Assembly (NCBI GenBank): GCA_026785985.1
Contig: JAJAYX010000578.1
Coordinates: 1-9,457, forward strand
DNA: 9,457 bases
Source: Rudanella sp.
GTDB lineage: Bacteria > Bacteroidota > Bacteroidia > Cytophagales > Spirosomataceae
Direction of reading: 5' to 3'
The first letter of the stretch is position 1. Each line of letters opens with the position of its first letter. Positions 1 to 7,400 of the stretch are shown here, in pieces. Both the position numbers and the translations under genes were made by a program. The notes under the pieces were generated by a model, which ran no database searches, was not told the DNA's origin, and saw nothing but the letters and a program-made list of their open reading frames with translations.

Positions 1-1561
1 GCGATGTCCTGCTTGACCCCCGAAATTAGTTCACTGAAGCGCATTTGAATGGGTTGCAGGAAGCTGTAGTTGACCCCCGGAATCTGTTGCAGTTTGGCCA
101 GCATCTTCTCCGCCAGTTCCTCGCGGCTGGCGGCCGAAGTCCACTCGGCGCGATCTTTTAGCAGAATCATGATGTCGATGGCTTCGACCGGTACGGGATC
201 AGTGGGAATTTCGCTAGACCCGATTTTACTGATGACGTCCCGCACTTCGGGGAAGTTCTGGTGGAGAATCGTGCCGATCTGCCCGGAAACGTGGATGGTC
301 TGGGCCAGCGACGAACCCGTCAGCAGCCGGGTTTCAACGGCAAAATCGCCCTCGTCCAACTGGGGGATGAATTCGCCCCCCAGGCGGCTAAAGAGCCACA
401 GCGAACCGGCCAGCAAGACCACCGACCCGCCCACGACCCAGCGGCTATAGGTCAGCGGAATGACCGAGGCTACCACTAAGCCCGCCCGCAGGTTACCCAG
501 CAGCAGCACCAGCACGAAGATGACAATCAGGAGACCTTCCAGCATATTCTTCTCGACGGTATGAATGGCGCGGTTCACCAGGTCGGTGCGGTCTAAGTAG
601 GCCCGGATTTCGACCCCTTCGGGCAGGGATTTTTCGATCTGAGCGACGCGGGCCTTGACGTTCCCGATGACCTGAGCGGCATTGCTCCCGTCAGCATCAG
701 CACGACTTCCCCGCCCCGCACCATGGCCCCGTAGCGGATGGCGTGGCCCAGCCGCACCTGGGCCACATCGCCTACCCGGATGGGAATGCCCCCCGGTGTC
801 TGGCGCACGACGATTTTAGCGATGTCGGCCAGGTTGGTAATCAGGCCTTCGGAGCGAATAAAGTAAGCATTGGGCCGCCAGTCGATGTAAGCCCCGCCCG
901 TGTTCTGGTTGTTTTGCTGAAGAGCCGTGAACAGCTCGTCAACCGAAACGTCCGACGCCCGCAGCCGGGCGGGGTCGATAGCTACCTCGTACTGTTTGAG
1001 GTAACCCCCGAAACTGCTCACGTCGGCCACGCCCTTAGTGCCCAGCAGTTGCCGACGGACAATCCAGTCCTGGATGGAGCGCAGTTCGGTGGGGCCGTAT
1101 CGGGTTTCATAGCCCGGTTTGGGTTGCACCACGTACTGATAGATTTCTCCCAGCCCCGTTGAAATCGGCCCCAGCTCGGGATCACCCGTGCCGGTGGGTA
1201 TTTGACTGCGGACGCTGGTGAGCCGCTCGGCGACCTGCTGCCGGGCTGCGAAGAGGTCTACCTCGTCGGCAAAGACGATGGTGACCACCGAGAGGCCAAA
1301 CCGGGGAAAAGACCGCACCTCGACCAGATCGGGTAGGTTGGCCATGGCCTGCTCGACGGGAAAGCTAATCAGCCGCTCCACATCGGTAGCCGACAGGGCC
1401 GGACTGGGCGTAATGACCTGCACCTGGTTGTTGGTGATGTCGGGCAGGGCATCGATGGGTAGCCGACTCAGTGAATAGCCGCCCCAGACAACTAAGCCCA
1501 GCGTCAGGGGACCAATAATGAGTTTATTCTGGATGGAAAACCGGATGATCGCGTCCAGCAT
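1..1561 (-). pseudogene. czcA: CzcA/CusA-family heavy-metal efflux RND pump, frameshifted, internally deleted, 3' end outside window
   Basis: The family comprises inner-membrane, proton-driven trimeric pumps that export metal cations through a membrane-fusion protein and an outer-membrane channel. The N-terminus is intact: first transmembrane helix around residues 13-31, then the LPIDALPDITNNQVQV motif typical of CzcA/CusA and the porter domain. The start at 1561 (ATG) fits the family's usual N-terminus; there is no Shine-Dalgarno site. The first frame is correct down to LTGA at about 684, where one base appears missing (GCAATGCC where GCAAATGCC would continue NAAQVIGNVK). The second frame then runs open to base 1. 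Near 450 the protein jumps from the TM2 end (VIPL) straight to TYSRWVVGG and LGGEFIPQLDEGDF, a motif usually found roughly 170 residues later. The missing part normally holds the DFGxxVDGAVxxxE helix with the proton-relay acids. Family assignment is secure; which metal it exported cannot be told. It probably encodes no working pump, unless the lesions are sequence errors. Confidence 0.88.
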
Positions 1562-1619
1562 GGTTGTATCGAAATGGGTGAAAACAACGAAATCAATGGC
1601 GGGTTATCCCCGAAGCGAC

Positions 1620-1972
1620 TTAAGGGGAGGGGCGTTGGACCGGGCGGGCCGGTTGGCGGGTGACCCACTCGGTGAGAATAATGCCCAGCAGCAGCCAGCC
1701 ACTGCCCAGCAGGTAGCCCCCATCACATCGCTCAGAAAATGCACGCCCAGATAAATCCGGCTGTAGCCGACCAGTCCAATCAGAACCGAAGCCAGAACAC
1801 CGACCCCGACCCGGTCGCGGGTTCGGGACAAGCGCCGAATCCACCAGTAGGCCAGCAGGCGATACAGGGTCATGGCCGTCGCCGAATGGCCGCTGGGAAA
1901 CGAAAAGCCCGTTTCGGGGTGATAGGCCACCGCCAGGGGGCGAGCCCGCACGAAGGTTCGCTTGCCACCCAC
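1620..1972 (-). pseudogene. PAP2-family phosphatase, N-terminally truncated and frameshifted
   Basis: Type 2 phosphatidic acid phosphatases are membrane proteins that remove phosphate from lipids such as undecaprenyl pyrophosphate. All three catalytic motifs are visible: K-x6-RP (KRTFVRARP), PSGH, and SR-x5-H-x3-D (SRIYLGVHFLSD). The coding sequence begins abruptly just before motif 1 at about 1972, where pyrC sequence starts on the other strand, so about the first 80-100 residues and their membrane helices are missing. After DVMG the frame fails: a run of five G on the coding strand (1717-1721) needs a sixth to continue as GGYLLGSGWLLLGIILTEW, a plausible last membrane helix ending at TAA 1622-1620. 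Without that base the protein reads on in a wrong frame to a stop at 1604. It lies 58 bases upstream of czcA in the same direction and may once have shared its transcript. The GTG at 1972 is unlikely to be a real start. Confidence 0.8.
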
Positions 1973-2796
1973 TGCGAAGACGAGGCCACCGTTCGCGCCA
2001 ACGTAGCCCGCTACAAAGCTGAGTATGGCGAAAATGCCACTGCCGAGCTACATCCGCTCATTCGCAACGAAGAAGCCTGTCTGATTTCGTCGTCATTGGC
2101 GGTCGAGCTGGCCAAACAACACAACACCCGGCTGCACGTACTCCACATCATCACCACCGCTGAGGAACTGTCATTATTCAGCAACAGCATTCCACTGACC
2201 GAAAAGCGCATCACGTCGGAGGTTTGCGTCCATCACCTCTGGTTCGACAGCCGGGATTACGCCACGCTGGGCAATCAGATCAAGTGCAACCCGGCCATCA
2301 AAGCCCCGCACCACAAAGAAGCCCTGTTGGCTGCCCTTTTAGATGATCGTCTCGACATTATTGCCACCGACCACGCCCTGCACACCTGGGCCGAAAAGCA
2401 GCAGCGGTCCGACGCTTCGGCGTACTGGCAGGCTCCGGCGGGTTTGCCACTGGTGCAGCACCCACTCCTGATGATGCTGGAATTTGTGCGGCAGGGTAAG
2501 CTCGACATCGAAACGGTGGTCCGCAAGATGTGCCACGCCCCCGCCGACTGTTTCCAGATTGACCGCCGGGGCTACGTCCGCGAAGGCTACTGGGCCTGTC
2601 CTCGTGCTGGTTGACGTTGATCAGCCGACAACCGTAACAAAAAGAAAGTCTGCTGTATCAATGTGGCTGGTCGCCACTGGAAGGCCAAACGTTCGGGGCT
2701 ACCGTCACGCATACGATTGTATCGGGCAACCTGGTGTATGAGCGTGGAAAGTTCGTAAGCGACCAGTCCGGGCAACGGATGCTGTTCAATCGGTAA
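1955..2796 (+). pseudogene. pyrC: Dihydroorotase, 5'-truncated with two frameshifts
   Basis: Dihydroorotase is a cytoplasmic zinc amidohydrolase of pyrimidine synthesis that interconverts carbamoyl aspartate and dihydroorotate. The recognisable part starts at ATHCED, a mid-protein metal-site motif, so roughly the first 170-180 of about 440 residues are absent, including the N-terminal HxH metal ligands. It continues with HNTRLHVLH, KCNPAIK and the ATDHALH loop, where the family normally has TDHAPH. The first frame is lost at about 2597 after RGYVREGYWA. The second frame (VLVDVDQPTTVTK) is lost in a run of five A (2639-2643). The third frame (YQCGWSPLEGQTFGATV) runs to TAA 2794-2796 and gives a normal C-terminus. 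The open frame extending back to 1739 is antisense to PAP2 and is not dihydroorotase. The gene cannot be functional as written, so an intact copy should exist elsewhere if the cell makes its own pyrimidines. Confidence 0.9.
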
Positions 2797-2820
2797 GTCA
2801 GAAATTTTTTTGCGCGTGTC

Positions 2821-2852
2821 TTGCACGATCAGAGCGCGGCACTGTATTTTTG
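2821..2852 (+). promoter_or_regulatory. Bacteroidota-type promoter for the tRNA-Leu gene
   Basis: TTG at 2821-2823 and TATTTTTG at 2845-2852 match the Bacteroidota primary-sigma consensus (TTG near -33, TAnnTTTG near -7), with 21 bases between them. A start about 7 bases downstream would leave a leader of roughly 22 nt before the tRNA. It lies just after the pyrC stop codon, so the tRNA has its own promoter. Confidence 0.75.
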
Positions 2853-2881
2853 CACTCCCAATTGGGGGAATAGAGTGAACT

Positions 2882-2965
2882 GCCGAAGTGATGAAATTAG
2901 TAGACACGCACGTTTCAGGGGCGTGTGTCTTTACGAACATGCGAGTTCGAGTCTCGCCTTCGGCA
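2882..2965 (+). tRNA. tRNA-Leu, anticodon CAG
   Basis: The cloverleaf folds by hand. The acceptor stem is GCCGAAG (2882-2888) with CTTCGGC (2958-2964), discriminator A2965. The anticodon stem is CACGT (2909-2913) with GCGTG (2921-2925), and the loop TTCAGGG places anticodon CAG at 2916-2918. The T arm is GCGAG/CTCGC around loop TTCGAGT. The long variable arm (2926-2940) marks a class II tRNA, as expected for leucine. No CCA is encoded (CAC follows the discriminator). Three positions are unusual: the base that should open the D stem is A2891 and faces C2907; the conserved GG of the D loop reads AG (2899-2900); and the variable arm has a C-A mismatch (GTCT against GAAC). The overall fold is sound, but a reduced-function or damaged copy is possible. 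Confidence 0.92.
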
Positions 2966-2971
2966 CACAAC

Positions 2972-3012
2972 AAGGGCCTTAATTAACTGAAATTCAGCTA
3001 ATTAAGGCCCTT
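2972..3012. terminator. Bidirectional hairpin terminator between tRNA-Leu and the minus-strand fusion gene
   Basis: The arms 2972-2985 and 2999-3012 form a perfect 14-bp stem (AAGGGCCTTAATTA and its complement). The apex holds a second small stem, CTGA/TCAG. It lies 7 bases after the tRNA and 50 bases beyond the stop codon of the converging minus-strand gene, a usual place for a shared terminator. The T tail is short and interrupted on both strands (TTTCACTTTT on plus). Confidence 0.75.
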
Positions 3013-3062
3013 TCACTTTTCATAGTGGGCAGGTTGGTTTTAATGGTTGTGCCTTGTCGAGA

Positions 3063-6000
3063 TTACGGCTTTTTCTTCTCCACCGTGAGCACGCCCTGCA
3101 TCACGCGCCAATGGCCAGGAAACGAACACAAAAACGGATACTGTCCAGGCTGATCGGGGGCTTTGAAGGTGAGCCGAAACCGCTGACCAGCATTAACCAG
3201 GGGAGTGTAGAACAGGACATCCGGGCTGTCGGGGACGAAATTACGCTCGAAGCCGTCCGTTAAACGGGCCATCGCATCGGCTGCTTCGCCCACCCGTTGG
3301 GCACTTCCGGGTTTCACGATAACCACGTTATGGGGCATCAGGTCAGGGTTTTCGAACAGGAGAGCCACTGATTTTCCAGCCGGAACTATCAGGTTTTTCT
3401 TGTCGAAGGCCATCTTTGCTTCAACGGCCGTCAGCCTAATCTCCAGAGTGCCAATATCCGCTAACTGCGTCAGCAAGGCGGGCCTGTTTTTTGCCGGAAC
3501 ATCAGCTACCAACCCTTTGGTAAAGCCCACCAGCTGCACAAAGGCAGGTGCGTTTTGACGGCCTTCGGGTGTGTGGCGGAGAAACGTGATCAAGCTGGTT
3601 AAGGTCTGTAATTTTTGATCGGAGGTACGGCTCAGCCTCATGAGCAAGGGGTAGGCCAAGGCAGGTTCCTGGGTAGCCAACTCCGTTACGTTAGGTCGAA
3701 AAGCAGCCTTGAGTACCCCGTCGGTTAGGAGCGACAGACCCGTCAGATAGCTAATGCGGCCCGATGAATCGGCCTGCGCCAACGGCCACACAGACTGGTC
3801 GGATTGCTCGGCCATAATGACCACCGCCATGCCCGCTGCCCGCACGAATTGGCTGGTGTCTTGCCGAATGAGTGCCGTAATTTCGGGTATCAGGGGCTTG
3901 AGGTCTGACATGGGCAGGGTCAGCAGCAATTGCGTTAAGGGTACAAGGGTTTTGGTCGGCTCAGGCTGGCGTTGCGCTGCCTGCGCACGGACAATACGTA
4001 GCAGCACCTCCGCTTGATTAGCATTCTGAGCCTCGGGAATAAAGCGGAGCAAGTCCCGGCGTTTGGTCATGGCCACATCGGGCCGGGTTAGCAACGCAAT
4101 GCGTACAGCCTCGGTTTGGGGTAAAGCCAGCAACTCAGGTTCGGTGCATAAGTGGAGCATATAGTCAGTGGCCGATGCTGTATAAGGAGCGTTTGCCTGC
4201 CCCATACGCGCCAGCCACAGGGGTTTCAGGGCCAGCAGAGTTTCCCGAAGGGCGTAGTCGAGGTAGTAATCGGTGGGGTGGTTGAACGCGTCTAACGCAG
4301 CACTGACGGCGGGTTCGGTGTCGAAAAAACTCAGGGATACCACCGCTTCAAGCCGTACCCTCGGCGAGGCATCGTTGGCCTGCAAACGCATCAACGCAAG
4401 CGATCCGGGAACGCGGTCGCGCCAGTGCAGCAACACACGGGTAGCTGGCGCCCGGGCCTCATGCGATTGGGCCGCAAGCAGTGTTTTCAGCAAGGTTTCG
4501 TTCACCACATTAAAATCCTGGTATAGCCATAACCCTTCCATCAACTGATGCTCGTACTCAGGATGGCTTTTGTCTAAGCCGGCAAGCCATGTTTCCAGTT
4601 TGGGCAACACGTCTGCTGGGGCCTGCTCCCGAAGTTGGGCGCGGGATCGGTAGCGAAACCGATCTTCGTGGGTCTTCAGGTTGTCGAGGAGGGCTGTAAC
4701 AGACTGCTTCGACACATCCACGACGGACAGAAGCGGTTTGCCAGTGTGCGTAATGCGCCAGATGCGACCGTGCGACGTATCGCGGGCAGGGTCGCGGGGT
4801 GGGTTTTCGCCGTGAGAGATGAGCGGGTTATACCAATCCACCAAATACAACGCACCATCGGGCCCAAACTTCAGATCAATCGGGCGGAAGTTCGGGTCGG
4901 TCGATTGTAGCAACGGTTCTACTTCTTTGCTACCAATACCCGACCCCTTCTGAATAATGCGGTGTTGCTTGGTCCCCTGAAAACCGATGTTGTTATTCAC
5001 TAAAAAATCGCCCTGAACGCTATCGGGAAACTGACGGCTCGACACGATTTCGATGCCCGCCGTAGGCCGAACGCGGGTTTCGGTGAACATGGCAATACGG
5101 GGGTGTTTAGCTGGATAGACAACCTTACCCGTCATGGGCGGGGCAAAGTAGTTGGAGCCATCGGAAGCATCGCCGATCAGATGCGTTCCCCACTTGTCGA
5201 ACACATTACCCCAGGGGTTGTAGTAGGGGTAGGAAATGTAGTGCGTCAGCTGGGCTGTTCGAGGCTCAAAGCGATAGGTAGTCCCAGCATAAGACCGCAC
5301 GGGGCCGTAGGGCGTTTCGATCTGCGAATTCAGGAACGTACCTTCGTTAAAATACAACGCCCCGTCAGGCCCGTACGTAAAGGCGTGGGTCGCGTGATGG
5401 CTGTCTTCTGAGCCAAAACCCGTCAAAACCACTTCCCGCACATCGGCTTTATCGTCGCCATCGGTGTCTTTCAGAAACAATAGGTCAGGCTCCTGAGAAA
5501 CGTACACCCCCGATTCGGCGTTCCGACCATTGCCGAATTCAAAACCGAGCGGGAGGTACAGGTCATCGGCAAAAACAGTGTGTTTATCGGCTACTCCATC
5601 GCCGTTGGTATCTTCCAAAATAACCAGTTTATCGTGAACAGGAATTCCTGGAAAATACTGTGGATAAGTGGGCATGGTAGCCACCCACAACCGGCCACGG
5701 GCATCGAAATTCATGGCTACTGGTTTTCCTACGGGAAAGTCTTTTTCGGAAGCAAACAAGTTTATTTCGTATCCTTTTGGCAGTTTGAAGGAGGCTGTCG
5801 TGGTCGGCCATTCCTTTTGGTGGTGCTGATGAGCGGCCGCGCGGGCGGCCTTTCCCTGTCGGCCCAGCATTGGCACCGTGGGTAGCAGGGCGGGATCAAC
5901 GGATTTGCCCCGGCGATCCACGATGTCAAGGGCTTTTCGATACGATTCTGTACCCTTGTTTTTCCCCAGTTCCCAAACCACCGAGTCGAGGGCGGCCACC

Positions 6001-6995
6001 ATCTCATTCAGCTTACGCAACTCGGGCGGAAACGCGACCACGCCGAATGGCTCCCGTCGCCGGCCATAAATATACTCGCCGTTGACGGCCCGCCAGCGGT
6101 AGAAAAAATGGGTGTCTTTCAGGTGAATCACCTGTCTGAGTTTCTGGCTGCTCTCTCCATCCGGGTCAGCCATGCGGCCCCAGCCCAGCGACTGTCCCAT
6201 CCAGTTGGCTGCCAGGCGGTATCCTTCGTCGTTCAGGTGAATGCCGTTGATGGTGATGGGTTTCTGGCTAGCCTTCATCCAGGTCAGCGAGGGTGTAAAC
6301 AAATCAACGAATGTTAATCCGTTCACGTTAGCGGCCTTTCGCATGGCCTCCGTGTACAAATCGAGGTTGGCGTTGTGTTCGGCAGGGTCGGGCAGATGGC
6401 CTCCCAGGGCTTCATGCGCGATGGGCGAAACCAGTATTAGCGCGGGGGCACTGCGGCCATTGTACCGATTGGCCCTGAGATTGGCGATAAACAAGCCGAG
6501 GTCTTTCTCGAATTGCGGCAGACCGGCAGGCCCCCTAAACGACTCGTTCATGCCAAAACACAGCAGCAGCACATCGGCCCGCTGGTCGTACAAATCCTGA
6601 TTCAAACCAGCCATATTCAGGGCCACAGGCATTGCCGTTCCTTCATTTCCGTGCGTGAATCCCTGAAAAGCTATTTCCTTACTGCCCGTTGTGAGTCGGG
6701 TTGTCTTATCGCCGAAGCCCGGAAAATTAAGGGGGCGGGGTTGCAAACCCACCTCATCGGCACTCCATCCCATGTTACGCACCGTAAGCTGCCGACCCGG
6801 AAATTGCTGTTGTAACAGAGTCTCAACGTATCCGTAATGACGCATCCGATCAGCAAATGTATTGCCCAGCAGAATGATCCGACTACCAGGCTGCGGATCA
6901 AACTTAGGCGTGGCAAGCTGTCCCTGAGCTGGGTGGAGGACGAAGCACAGCCCGGTTAACAACGCACCGGAGACGGAATGGCGGAATCGGTTCAT
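3063..6995 (-). CDS. Exported 1310-residue fusion: SGNH-like domain, TIGR02604-type propeller, HEAT-like region, azurin-type copper domain
   Basis: A Sec signal peptide covers residues 1-25 (cleavage probably after HPAQG), so the protein acts outside the cytoplasm. Residues 38-275 resemble SGNH hydrolases, but the nucleophile motif reads GNTFAD (44-49) where GDS is expected, and N250 stands where the triad Asp of D-x-x-H would be; H253 and N150 (GMN) remain. Residues about 403-750 match the Pirellula/Verrucomicrobium membrane-bound dehydrogenase domain (TIGR02604, a sugar-dehydrogenase-like propeller), with calcium-type loops DTNGDGVAD (462-470) and DTDGDDKAD (510-518). Residues about 765-1180 are helical and HEAT-like. 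Residues 1183-1306 form an azurin-like cupredoxin with ligands H1222, C1290, H1295 and M1299; the C-x4-H-x3-M spacing is that of azurin. Many relatives end in a cytochrome c (CxxCH); there is none here. The frame is clean throughout. The start lacks a Shine-Dalgarno site, and no TAnnTTTG promoter was found upstream. Substrate unknown; periplasmic sugar oxidation is an inference. Confidence 0.9.
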   Translation of the reverse strand: MNRFRHSVSGALLTGLCFVLHPAQGQLATPKFDPQPGSRIILLGNTFADRMRHYGYVETLLQQQFPGRQLTVRNMGWSADEVGLQPRPLNFPGFGDKTTRLTTGSKEIAFQGFTHGNEGTAMPVALNMAGLNQDLYDQRADVLLLCFGMNESFRGPAGLPQFEKDLGLFIANLRANRYNGRSAPALILVSPIAHEALGGHLPDPAEHNANLDLYTEAMRKAANVNGLTFVDLFTPSLTWMKASQKPITINGIHLNDEGYRLAANWMGQSLGWGRMADPDGESSQKLRQVIHLKDTHFFYRWRAVNGEYIYGRRREPFGVVAFPPELRKLNEMVAALDSVVWELGKNKGTESYRKALDIVDRRGKSVDPALLPTVPMLGRQGKAARAAAHQHHQKEWPTTTASFKLPKGYEINLFASEKDFPVGKPVAMNFDARGRLWVATMPTYPQYFPGIPVHDKLVILEDTNGDGVADKHTVFADDLYLPLGFEFGNGRNAESGVYVSQEPDLLFLKDTDGDDKADVREVVLTGFGSEDSHHATHAFTYGPDGALYFNEGTFLNSQIETPYGPVRSYAGTTYRFEPRTAQLTHYISYPYYNPWGNVFDKWGTHLIGDASDGSNYFAPPMTGKVVYPAKHPRIAMFTETRVRPTAGIEIVSSRQFPDSVQGDFLVNNNIGFQGTKQHRIIQKGSGIGSKEVEPLLQSTDPNFRPIDLKFGPDGALYLVDWYNPLISHGENPPRDPARDTSHGRIWRITHTGKPLLSVVDVSKQSVTALLDNLKTHEDRFRYRSRAQLREQAPADVLPKLETWLAGLDKSHPEYEHQLMEGLWLYQDFNVVNETLLKTLLAAQSHEARAPATRVLLHWRDRVPGSLALMRLQANDASPRVRLEAVVSLSFFDTEPAVSAALDAFNHPTDYYLDYALRETLLALKPLWLARMGQANAPYTASATDYMLHLCTEPELLALPQTEAVRIALLTRPDVAMTKRRDLLRFIPEAQNANQAEVLLRIVRAQAAQRQPEPTKTLVPLTQLLLTLPMSDLKPLIPEITALIRQDTSQFVRAAGMAVVIMAEQSDQSVWPLAQADSSGRISYLTGLSLLTDGVLKAAFRPNVTELATQEPALAYPLLMRLSRTSDQKLQTLTSLITFLRHTPEGRQNAPAFVQLVGFTKGLVADVPAKNRPALLTQLADIGTLEIRLTAVEAKMAFDKKNLIVPAGKSVALLFENPDLMPHNVVIVKPGSAQRVGEAADAMARLTDGFERNFVPDSPDVLFYTPLVNAGQRFRLTFKAPDQPGQYPFLCSFPGHWRVMQGVLTVEKKKP

Positions 6996-7177
6996 GGGTA
7001 AAATGGAGTTGTTGGCATTGCGCTGGTAATGGGTAAAGCCTGAAAAAGCCCGTTGTTACCATTGAGTCATCCTCTTTTTGATTCCCCAAAGTCTCTATCC
7101 AGACATCTGGTGTCAATCACCCAGACCCGCCCAGGTACGACCTGTTTGGGGGTGATAGTGGCGAACCGCTTTTCGCT

Positions 7178-7203
7178 AAAAAATGCCCGGCTCACGGCCG
7201 GGC
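7178..7203 (-). terminator. Possible intrinsic terminator on the minus strand
   Basis: Read on the minus strand, GCCCGGC (7203-7197), loop CGTGA, GCCGGGC (7191-7185) is followed by A and then six T (7183-7178). That is a compact GC-rich stem with a U tail, the classic intrinsic terminator form. No minus-strand gene lies upstream within the window, so it would end antisense transcription or attenuate a long leader of the fusion gene. Confidence 0.5.
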
Positions 7204-7351
7204 CTCCGGTGCAGATGTCTGTCAGTAAGTTTCTCCTGATGGCCAGCCATTCCCACGTTGAAAGCTGTAAGTGGGAATGGCTGATACAATGTCTGAAAAA
7301 CCAAAATTCACTGATTATCAGAACGGGGCAAGGATAAAGCCGGGCATTTTT
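7179..7351. repeat. 14-bp inverted repeat spanning 173 bp
   Basis: AAAAATGCCCGGCT at 7179-7192 is exactly complementary to AGCCGGGCATTTTT at 7338-7351, with 145 bases between. The left arm also forms the local hairpin 7185-7203, so the two pairings exclude each other. The right arm ends 49 bases before the start codon of the Gfo/Idh gene. Confidence 0.7.
7244..7283. repeat. 13-bp perfect hairpin in the divergent gap
   Basis: CAGCCATTCCCAC (7244-7256) and GTGGGAATGGCTG (7271-7283) are exact complements around a 14-base loop. There is no T tail on either strand, so it is unlikely to be a terminator. It could be part of a structured leader of the plus-strand gene or a cruciform site. Confidence 0.7.
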
Positions 7352-7400
7352 CCTTTGTGGTAAAACGTCTATTAACGATTTACCTAAACCTTGTAAGTCA

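Larger units (their letters stand above)
6996..7400. other. Divergent intergenic region rich in inverted repeats
   Basis: This gap separates the divergent fusion gene and the Gfo/Idh gene, so it must hold both promoters, yet neither strand shows a full TTG/TAnnTTTG pair. Bases 7099-7351 can fold into a branched structure. An outer 10-bp pairing (7100-7109 with 7212-7221) encloses three hairpins: 7116-7122 with 7150-7156 (inside it, 7132-7136 with 7140-7144), 7161-7165 with 7172-7176, and 7185-7191 with 7197-7203. A 13-bp hairpin follows at 7244-7283. The short open frames here overlap these repeats and resemble no family I recognise. It may be a structured leader, a regulatory array or the remains of a small mobile element; the sequence alone does not decide. 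Confidence 0.6.

Noticed and set aside
1739..2614. A 291-codon open frame joining antisense PAP2 sequence to dihydroorotase
   Set aside because: Only the part from about 1955 is dihydroorotase. The first 70 codons are PAP2 read backwards, so the frame is accidental and not a fusion enzyme.
2797..2820. Run of seven T after the pyrC stop as a terminator
   Set aside because: No stem precedes the T run, and it leads directly into the tRNA promoter.
7311..7321. Small dyad CTGATTATCAG, similar in form to CTCATTATGAG at 8846-8856
   Set aside because: Five-base arms around a single base are common by chance in AT-rich DNA, and the two differ in sequence.
7349..7356. TTCCTTTG as a -7 element for the Gfo/Idh gene
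   Set aside because: It lacks the conserved A of TAnnTTTG, and no TTG lies at the right distance upstream, so the support is too weak.
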